Positions 34,348-40,342 of a stretch of 40,342 nt of DNA are shown one piece after another. The notes below the pieces were generated by a model, which saw only the letters and a program-made list of their open reading frames with translations, searched no databases and was not told where the DNA came from. Where the stretch lies: NCBI GenBank assembly GCA_028709085.1, contig JAQVXQ010000012.1:1-40342 (forward strand), written 5' to 3'. How positions within the stretch are numbered: the stretch's first letter is position 1; each line of letters begins with the position of its first letter. Source of the stretch: Salinivirgaceae bacterium (lineage in GTDB: Bacteria > Bacteroidota > Bacteroidia > Bacteroidales > Salinivirgaceae). The position numbers and the translations under genes are program-made.

Positions 34348-35007
34348 ATGAAAAAAACTGATAATATCATATTTAATAAAGTGGAAGATAAAAGGGTTTT
34401 ATCCCCGGATACTTTTGTATTAAGACTCGAACGAAAAAACGTCGTTTTTATACCGGGGCAATACCTATATGTTGGGATCCCCAATTCGAACGAAATCCGA
34501 CAGTATTCGATATACAGTGGAATTTATGATCCGTATTTGGAAATATTAGTTCGTGCTGTTGATAAAGGAACTGTTTCGAATCAATTACTCAATGTTTCTG
34601 TCGGGGACTATTTAGATATTTCCGAACCCAAAGGTTTTTTTACGCTCCATGAAAAGGAAATTTCTGTTTCGTCGTATCTTTTTGTTGCAACCGGGGTTGG
34701 AATTGCCCCATTTCGCAGTTTTACACGAAGTTATCTAGAACTAAATTACAAACTGATTCATGGCGTTAGAACGGTCAGCGATTGTTTCGAATTGAATGAA
34801 TATGATGCTCAGAAATATATCTCCTGCAGTTCGAGAGATAATTTGGGGAATTATCACGGTCGCGTTACCGATTTTTTGAAGGAAAATGAAATGGAACATA
34901 CTCATTTATACATTTGTGGAGCACATGAAATGGTCAAAAACGTTAGTGATATTATGAGGAAAAAAGATTTTGATTTGCAAAATATACGGTCTGAAATTTT
35001 TTATTAA
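34348..35007 (+). CDS. Ferredoxin-NAD(P)+ reductase-like flavoprotein
   Basis: The 219-residue cytoplasmic flavoprotein has an FAD-binding barrel with RQYSIYSG (the RxYS motif that holds the flavin) and a nucleotide-binding domain with GVGIAPFRSF and CGAHEMVKNV. It lacks a fused 2Fe-2S domain, so it should move electrons between NAD(P)H and a separate ferredoxin. The C-terminus ends in an aromatic residue (EIFY), as is common in this fold. An upstream TTG at 34312 would add 12 residues, but it overlaps the -7 box, so the ATG at 34348 is preferred. It is divergent from lemA, with about 75 bases between them. Confidence 0.85.
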   Translation: MKKTDNIIFNKVEDKRVLSPDTFVLRLERKNVVFIPGQYLYVGIPNSNEIRQYSIYSGIYDPYLEILVRAVDKGTVSNQLLNVSVGDYLDISEPKGFFTLHEKEISVSSYLFVATGVGIAPFRSFTRSYLELNYKLIHGVRTVSDCFELNEYDAQKYISCSSRDNLGNYHGRVTDFLKENEMEHTHLYICGAHEMVKNVSDIMRKKDFDLQNIRSEIFY

Positions 35008-35033
35008 ACCATGGTTTTTGCTAAATAATATAG

Positions 35034-35082
35034 TACCTTTGCTACCAATTATTGTGTGATAATGAAATGTTTATGTGATAAT
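35034..35082 (+). promoter_or_regulatory. Candidate -7 element and direct repeats before the FN3 protein gene
   Basis: TACCTTTG (35034-35041) fits TAnnTTTG, giving a leader of about 110 bases to the start at 35155. Two copies of TGTGATAAT (35055-35063 and 35074-35082) follow, 19 bases apart. No -33 TTTG box lies at the proper distance. Confidence 0.35.
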
Positions 35083-35154
35083 TACATCCGTTCGTCAAAA
35101 ATTTAGAACATTTCATCTTTACAGTCGTACTACACAAGATAAACTACCTAGATT

Positions 35155-38100
35155 ATGAACCGAAGTAAGATATTTATAAGCGTTTTTGGTGTGACATTCC
35201 TTTTTTTGTTGCATGTCTGTCAAAATGCAAATGCTCAGCCCAAATCGACCCCAATAGTTGAACTGGGGGCGGTTTTTAATATTACAGACTCTTCTGTAAT
35301 GATTCCATATTCCGTTACGGGTGATCCTTCGGTAACGGAACAAGGAGTTTGTTTTAGTTTGAATAATACAATAACTATAGCGGATAATAAAACAATTGAT
35401 TTTACTGTTAATGGAACAGGTTCAGATACCATTACTTTAAGTGGTCTAACAGCAGGGAAAAAGTATTATATTGCCGGGTTTGCTAGCAATCCGGATACAA
35501 CTGTACTTAGTAGTGGAACTCCGCCTACTTTTACCATTCTGGCTACAAAACCTACTTCTGCATGTGGCGTAGTGAGTGCTAGTACATTGGAATCAACCTC
35601 GGTTTCGCTTACGTGGCCTGTGGCTACGGGAGCAAATCGATATGGTGCCTTTACAATTGAAGGGACTACTCCAGTAGATCTCACTTTGTTGCAAAATGGT
35701 ATTTCTGCCGCTAATCAATCAAACGTAGCGGGTCTTAAAGTAGACGTATTTCCCAATAACTATTATACACAGGCAACTCTAATTCCCAATACTACATACA
35801 CTACTACTGTTGTATCTGCAAATAGTGTAGGTTGGCCAGCAGTAACAATTAATTATTATACCAGTGAAGTTAGAACAATAACATATACAACTCTCAAAGT
35901 TGCCCCCACGATCCAGTCTTCCGAATTAGTTTTTTCTAATATAACTTCTGGTTCAGTTCAGATTTCATGGACAAATGGAAATGGCGATGGGAGAATTGTT
36001 AAAATGAATAGTTCTGACTCGTTTATTAATCCTAGTAGTGGGGATTATCCAACAGGGAATAATACATACGTCGGTGGGGAACAAGTTGTATATAATGGAT
36101 CTGGATCGTCGGTGACGGTGTCAGGATTATCTAGTAATAGTACCTATTATATTCGTGTATATGACTATAATAATGCTGCAGTTGGTGAAACGTTGTTTAA
36201 TGTATCACTTTCAAGCAATAATCCATCCTCAGTAACTACGAGCAAGAATCCGCCAACCACACAGGATCATAGTCTTGTTTTTAGTAGTGTTGGACTAGCA
36301 AGTATGACTGTTTCTTGGTCAAAAGGGGATGGCGAAGGTCGAATTGTTGTAATGAATGATGTTGATACGTATATTAGCCCCGAAGATAAAACGGATTATC
36401 CTGCAGATAATTCATGGAAATCTAATGGAGCCCAAGTTGTTTATAACGGAACAGGTTCTAGCGTAACTGTTAATAGTCTGACTTCTGGTGTAAATTATTA
36501 TTTTAAGGTTTTTGCTTATAACGATCTGCCTGAGAAGAGCGTTTACTGTACTTTAACAGGAAGTGATAATCCAAAATCTCAGAAAACAATAGGAGGTGCT
36601 CCTTCTGCTCAAGACCATAGTTTTTTATTTAGTAACATATCGGAGAATAGCGTAGTTGTCGATTGGACAAAAGGAAATGGTGATTTTAGTTTAGTCTCTG
36701 TAAATACTGAGAATACGTTTGCTTCTTTAGTGCAATCTTATTTATACACTACTGATCCTGCATGGCAAGGTCTCGACGAGCAATATGTTTATAGTTCGAA
36801 TGGTAGCCAAGTGACAGTAACTGGGTTAAGCGCAGGAACAAAATATTATTTCAGAGTGCGAGGATACAATAATGAGTTAAGCCCCGCTTATAATGTTTCA
36901 GAAGCGGCAAGTAATCCATCATCAATGATTACAAATGCTAGTGTTCCAACACAGCAAGATCACTCTTTGGGCTTTTCATCGGTTGGTAATGAGTCTATTA
37001 CATTAAACTGGACGAGTGGAAACGGTAATGGTCATTTAATTAAGATGAACACCACAAATTCTTTTTCCGATCCAATTATAAACACGTTTGAAGAGATCAA
37101 TTCAGCTTGGACAAACTTGGGGGAGCAAAGTATTTATTTCGGTACTGGAAATTCAGCTACGGTAACAAATTTGGATTCCCTTACCACATATTATTTTAGG
37201 GCCTACGCTTGTAATACGTTAGAGTCAGTTGTTTCATATAATATTGAAACAGCTACGGATAATCCAAAATCGCAATCGAGTGGAGGAACTGTTCAATGGA
37301 TAGGGAGCATTTCGAGCGAATGGCAGAATTCCGGCAATTGGGTGCAGGAGATTGTTCCCGGTCTCGGAAACGATGTGATTATAGTTGATGCTGGTGGATC
37401 TGATTATCCTATATTAACACAGAATGTTTCTGTCAAAAGCCTCACTATTCAGGAGGGGGGGCAGTTAACTGTTGAAACAGGAATTGCTTTATCTGTTAGT
37501 GGAAATTTGGATCTGCTCGGTACAATTAGTGGGTCAGGTTCTCTAGTTGAACAAGGAACAGGCGTTGTGAGTGTCTCGGGAACATCAAGCTTTCAATTAC
37601 ATACGGGTATTACTTCCGATTGGCACTTAGCAAGTATTCCAACAAGCAATACAAACATCAATCAGTTTAATGGAAATTATGTGAATAGATGGAATGAGGA
37701 GACAAGTGATTGGACTCAAATGACAGCGTCGCATCCTCTCGAAGTTATGAGAGGATATTCAATTAAATATTATAACCAAAATATGGTTAAGTTTACGGGC
37801 ACTTTCAACACAGGCTCTAAAGCTATTGGAGTAACAAGTGCGAATCCTGGGAATGAGGATTATGGATGGAATATGATTGGTAATCCATATCCGTCGGCTA
37901 TTGATTGGTCTGCAACATCAGGATGGACTCGAACAAATATTGACAATACTGTGTATAAATATGATGCTTCACAAGGTATGTACGTAACCTATAATCATTT
38001 AACAGAAATAGGTGTTCCCGGTGGAACTACGGGGATTATACCTGCCGGAAATGGTTATTGGGTTTTGAGTAATACTGCAAGTGCTACATTAAGCCATACG

Positions 38101-38850
38101 AATGATATTCGGGTTCATAGTAGCGAGAGCTTTAACAAATCGCAAGAAAAAACGGGACATCGAATCCTACGACTAACCATATCCAATGGCAGTAAATCCG
38201 ACGAAATGGTCATACTTCTTCATCCAGATGCAGGCGTTAATTTCAACTCAGGTATTGACGCTTATAAATTTTTCGCCTACATACAGGATGTGCCTCAGAT
38301 TTATGCAATGTCAAATTCTCATGATCATAAATTGGTTGTGGCTTCTATTAACGAGAACAAGTTTGATAATATGCCATATGATGAATTTATTGAGATTCCC
38401 ATTGGTTATGCAAATTACATAAATAAAACAATTTCTATTTCTGTTAATGAAAATAGTATTAGTGATAACTGCTTGGTTTATTTATATGATACAATTCATA
38501 ATAAAGAGTACGATTTGGGTTCTGTTTTTTCAGGAACGAATGAAATAGGTGTTTTTAATGACCGTTATAAGATACGCATAGGTAAAAGATCTAAGCCTTT
38601 GGGCGTTAACAATACATTAACAACTAATTCTGTTGAAATTTTTTCGGTAAAAAACATGGTTTTTGTTGAATCAAACTCTTTAATGGTGGGAGATATAAAG
38701 ATATATGATGTTAATGGAAGAGTCGTTTACAGAAGTGCCATTAATAACGTTGTTGAATTTATAACCGATCCTGTAAATAAAAGTGGTATATTTGTAGTTG
38801 TTGTTAATTTAAACGATCGCATGTATACAAAGAAGGTTTTTGTAGAATAA
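35155..38850 (+). CDS. Large T9SS-exported protein with four FN3-like repeats
   Basis: The 1231-residue protein has a signal peptide (SKIFISVFGVTFLFLLHVC, cleaved after the NANA region). After an N-terminal beta-rich part come four tandem repeats of about 115 residues, starting near 248, 365, 481 and 596. Each has a core like SLVFSSVG, W-x-x-GNGDGRIVKMN, VYNGTGSSVTV and TYYFRVYAYN, the FN3 fold with a large loop. The third copy is diverged (GNGDFSLVSVN). From about 710 a short beta-helix-like part (PILTQNVSVKSLTIQEGG) leads to a 'WNMIGNPYPSAIDW' module, and the last 80 residues are a T9SS-type sorting domain ending YTKKVFVE. Adhesion or surface scaffolding is likely; no enzyme motif is seen. 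A miniprotein gene follows 21 bases after the stop. Confidence 0.85.
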   Translation: MNRSKIFISVFGVTFLFLLHVCQNANAQPKSTPIVELGAVFNITDSSVMIPYSVTGDPSVTEQGVCFSLNNTITIADNKTIDFTVNGTGSDTITLSGLTAGKKYYIAGFASNPDTTVLSSGTPPTFTILATKPTSACGVVSASTLESTSVSLTWPVATGANRYGAFTIEGTTPVDLTLLQNGISAANQSNVAGLKVDVFPNNYYTQATLIPNTTYTTTVVSANSVGWPAVTINYYTSEVRTITYTTLKVAPTIQSSELVFSNITSGSVQISWTNGNGDGRIVKMNSSDSFINPSSGDYPTGNNTYVGGEQVVYNGSGSSVTVSGLSSNSTYYIRVYDYNNAAVGETLFNVSLSSNNPSSVTTSKNPPTTQDHSLVFSSVGLASMTVSWSKGDGEGRIVVMNDVDTYISPEDKTDYPADNSWKSNGAQVVYNGTGSSVTVNSLTSGVNYYFKVFAYNDLPEKSVYCTLTGSDNPKSQKTIGGAPSAQDHSFLFSNISENSVVVDWTKGNGDFSLVSVNTENTFASLVQSYLYTTDPAWQGLDEQYVYSSNGSQVTVTGLSAGTKYYFRVRGYNNELSPAYNVSEAASNPSSMITNASVPTQQDHSLGFSSVGNESITLNWTSGNGNGHLIKMNTTNSFSDPIINTFEEINSAWTNLGEQSIYFGTGNSATVTNLDSLTTYYFRAYACNTLESVVSYNIETATDNPKSQSSGGTVQWIGSISSEWQNSGNWVQEIVPGLGNDVIIVDAGGSDYPILTQNVSVKSLTIQEGGQLTVETGIALSVSGNLDLLGTISGSGSLVEQGTGVVSVSGTSSFQLHTGITSDWHLASIPTSNTNINQFNGNYVNRWNEETSDWTQMTASHPLEVMRGYSIKYYNQNMVKFTGTFNTGSKAIGVTSANPGNEDYGWNMIGNPYPSAIDWSATSGWTRTNIDNTVYKYDASQGMYVTYNHLTEIGVPGGTTGIIPAGNGYWVLSNTASATLSHTNDIRVHSSESFNKSQEKTGHRILRLTISNGSKSDEMVILLHPDAGVNFNSGIDAYKFFAYIQDVPQIYAMSNSHDHKLVVASINENKFDNMPYDEFIEIPIGYANYINKTISISVNENSISDNCLVYLYDTIHNKEYDLGSVFSGTNEIGVFNDRYKIRIGKRSKPLGVNNTLTTNSVEIFSVKNMVFVESNSLMVGDIKIYDVNGRVVYRSAINNVVEFITDPVNKSGIFVVVVNLNDRMYTKKVFVE

Positions 38851-38871
38851 GATTTTAATTGTTTGGGAAGA

Positions 38872-39144
38872 ATGAAAAGAAAAATAAATATAATAGTACT
38901 CCTCTTAATATCATTGTTTATGACAACTGATTTATGGTCGCAAAGTGAGTTTGGATCAAAAAAAGTTGGTCGTCATAGACTTTCTGAGGATAATAACCGA
39001 GGTAAAGGTCCACTACAGAAAGGTCCTCCCGGGCCAGGGGGAGGTGGAGGTGACGGCGATCCAATTCCAATAAATGGGGGACTGGTTCTGTTGGCTGGAT
39101 TGTCAGCTGCTTACCTCTACAAACAGAAAACAAAAAAACAATAA
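38872..39144 (+). CDS. PID-CTERM-like small exported protein
   Basis: The 90-residue protein has an N-terminal signal peptide (INIIVLLLISLFMTTDLWSQ), a basic middle, a Pro/Gly-rich hinge (GPPGPGGGGGDGDP), then PIN, one hydrophobic segment (GGLVLLAGLSAAYLY) and a Lys-rich end (KQKTKKQ). Signal peptide plus a terminal motif, helix and basic tail is the plan of sorting signals handled by dedicated transpeptidases. In Bacteroidota such a signal is named PID-CTERM, as I recall; here it reads PIN. The start is ATG 38872, not the TTG at 38863. It is 21 bases after the giant FN3 protein and shares its terminator, so the two are probably cotranscribed. Function unknown. Confidence 0.75.
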   Translation: MKRKINIIVLLLISLFMTTDLWSQSEFGSKKVGRHRLSEDNNRGKGPLQKGPPGPGGGGGDGDPIPINGGLVLLAGLSAAYLYKQKTKKQ

Positions 39145-39145
39145 T

Positions 39146-39180
39146 AAAAAAGGCGAGTGGAAGAACACTCGCTTTTTTTT
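39146..39180. terminator. Bidirectional terminator between the PID-CTERM-like gene and trmN6
   Basis: GCGAGTG (39153-39159) pairs with CACTCGC (39166-39172) across a 6-base loop, flanked by A6 on the left and T8 on the right. The stem can extend through A-T pairs. It serves the plus-strand gene directly and can serve the convergent minus-strand gene. Confidence 0.88.
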
Positions 39181-39229
39181 GCTTTATCACTCATAAGTAT
39201 TACGAGTAATTCTCTGGACAACAGTAACA

Positions 39230-39946
39230 TTATATGTTCAGATAGAAGTCTTTAGTTAACATGCGATATTGTTCGCTATATTGGTGCCTCCCGTTTATTT
39301 CCACAATTAAATTTTCCTCCTGCAGGTCTGTTTTCTCTGCAAAAAGCTGTACCATAAATCGATGACTCGGTTTAAGTGGCGTTGGAAATATATGGCATAT
39401 TTTATTTGCATGTACGAAGTTTGAATCCGCTATTTCTAAAAGAGTTAATTTTTGTTCCGCGGGTAATATCAAAGAGATTGCTCCTTGCGGTGTGAGTATT
39501 TGCTTTGATGTTTGAATAAACTCAGCCAGATTAAAGAATTTATTTTGTCGGGCAATATCTCTATTTGTTGACGATGATTTAGGTCCTTGGTTGTAAAAAG
39601 GGGGATTGCAGATGATTAGATCATATTTTTTGTCCCATTTTGCTGCCCATGTAAAGAAATTGTTGTTCGTAATAGAAATTCGTTCTCTCCATTTTGAATG
39701 GTTCTTGTTTTCCGCTGCTTGGTGAGCTGCATCAATGTCGATTTCTATTCCATCAATCATTGAAAAGGGCGCTCTTTGCGCCATCATCAGTGATAAAAGC
39801 CCAGTGCCACAACCTACGTCGAGAATGCGACCGGTTTGGGGTACATTTGTCCAAGCTCCCAATAATGTTCCATCCGTGCCAACTTTCATGGAGCATTTGT
39901 CTTGATAAATTTTAAACTGTTTGAATTGGAAATAATTGTTCGCCAT
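39230..39946 (-). CDS. trmN6: tRNA1(Val) adenine-37 N6-methyltransferase (TrmN6/YfiC)
   Basis: SAM-dependent methyltransferase of 238 residues that makes m6A at position 37 of tRNA1(Val) in E. coli. The start FQFKQFKIYQDKCSMKVGTDGTLLGAW is diagnostic for the family (residues 6-32, given as a region). SAM motif I is ILDVGCGTGLLSL, the acidic ribose-binding residue is in IDGIEIDIDAA, and the N6-adenine catalytic motif is NPPFY (about 115-119). The length is normal. It is 18 bases after the short-chain dehydrogenase gene upstream on the same strand, so they may share a transcript. tRNA specificity is assumed from the family. Confidence 0.93.
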   Translation of the reverse strand: MANNYFQFKQFKIYQDKCSMKVGTDGTLLGAWTNVPQTGRILDVGCGTGLLSLMMAQRAPFSMIDGIEIDIDAAHQAAENKNHSKWRERISITNNNFFTWAAKWDKKYDLIICNPPFYNQGPKSSSTNRDIARQNKFFNLAEFIQTSKQILTPQGAISLILPAEQKLTLLEIADSNFVHANKICHIFPTPLKPSHRFMVQLFAEKTDLQEENLIVEINGRHQYSEQYRMLTKDFYLNI

Positions 39947-39964
39947 CGGACTTTACTATGCCAT

Positions 39965-40342
39965 TTATCCTTGAACTCGTATAATCTGTCCGGTAATTTT
40001 TCCTTCAATACTTTTCAGGTATGCGTTAATAACTTTTGATGTTGGAACTGGAGTATGTCCAGGGAAGAAACTTCCTAATTTTTCGGCTGATAATTCAAGC
40101 AACCCTGGACTAACTGCATTTATACGTATATCGTTTTCAAGATTAATGGCTGTGTTTTTTACAAATGCATTCAAAGCCCCATTTGCCATTGCTAGACCTG
40201 TTCCGTATGGAATGGGTTCGTCGCATGTAATCCCAGTTGTTAATGTGAACGAACCTCCTGGATTTAGGTATTCAATACCTATTTTTACTAAAGCAACTTG
40301 TCCCATCACCTTGTGCTCAAATCCGGTATAGTAGTCTTCTAA
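39965..40342 (-). CDS. Atypical short-chain dehydrogenase/reductase, C-terminal part (start outside window)
   Basis: The frame enters from the right edge of the window (first visible residues LEDYYTGFEHKVMGQVALVK) and ends at 39965, leaving 125 residues of a protein probably near 200. RINAVSPGLLE and the end KSIEGKITGQIIRVQG match the Rossmann-fold SDR C-terminal half. The catalytic YxxxK of classical SDRs is not present: the helix reads GTGLAMANGALNAFVKNTAI, as in a short SDR subgroup whose members are poorly characterised. It precedes trmN6 by 18 bases. Enzyme activity and substrate cannot be assigned. Confidence 0.8.
   Translation of the reverse strand, partial: LEDYYTGFEHKVMGQVALVKIGIEYLNPGGSFTLTTGITCDEPIPYGTGLAMANGALNAFVKNTAINLENDIRINAVSPGLLELSAEKLGSFFPGHTPVPTSKVINAYLKSIEGKITGQIIRVQG

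Noticed and set aside
38863..38871. TTG start of the PID-CTERM-like protein
   Set aside because: ATG 38872 gives a standard signal peptide (MKRK start); the extension adds only three residues.
1..40342. tRNA genes, rRNA, CRISPR arrays, riboswitches, toxin-antitoxin or phage-defence systems
   Set aside because: No tRNA T-loop with a matching acceptor stem, no regularly spaced repeats and no defence-type protein domains were recognised by eye.

Overview
The window is chromosomal DNA of a member of the Bacteroidota. The evidence is type IX secretion (T9SS) C-terminal sorting domains on several secreted proteins, TAnnTTTG-type promoter elements with few Shine-Dalgarno sites, a DUF5683 gene beside parAB, and a PID-CTERM-like small protein. 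The class is probably Bacteroidia or a relative; the sequence alone does not fix the genus. No tRNA, rRNA, CRISPR array or prophage was seen. The only mobile element is a short non-autonomous insertion.

Layout. 1-2913 (+): the 3' part of pnp (cut by the window edge), a clear terminator, then dnaB. 3023-4279 (+): a secreted protein with a glutamine-amidotransferase-like nucleophile elbow, ending tail to tail with 7424-4276 (-), a lipoprotein M14 carboxypeptidase coupled by TAATG to a MATE exporter. 7515-7858 holds a 328-bp MITE-like element with ISL3-type ends and a perfect 8-bp target duplication; inside it sits a second, nested inverted-repeat unit. 8173-9549 (+): a NupG-type nucleoside permease with a terminator. 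9815-12897 (-): a bifunctional-nuclease-domain protein and an orphan double-Cache histidine kinase. 13134-14114 (+): a ROK sugar kinase.

14124-22721 (-) is one long unidirectional cluster: parA, parB, a DUF5683 protein with an internal duplication, an MltD-like lytic transglycosylase, two SGNH hydrolase-fold proteins and an MBOAT acyltransferase. The last three look like an O-acylation cassette attached to the chromosome-segregation and cell-wall operon. A plausible job is acetylation of peptidoglycan or another envelope glycan, which would limit the transglycosylase encoded next to it. 23205-25157 (-) is a long-chain acyl-CoA synthetase.

25359-35007 is an envelope and secretion region: a small lipoprotein that may be an orphan amylase N-terminal domain, a cold-shock protein with a textbook Bacteroidota promoter and a long leader, a WaaE-like GT2, a GT9 heptosyltransferase-like protein, a T9SS cargo, an RgpF-family protein, a large T9SS M14 carboxypeptidase, LemA and a ferredoxin-NADP reductase. 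35155-39144 encodes a 1231-residue T9SS protein with four FN3-like repeats, followed by the PID-CTERM-like miniprotein. The window ends with trmN6 and a truncated atypical short-chain dehydrogenase, both on the minus strand.
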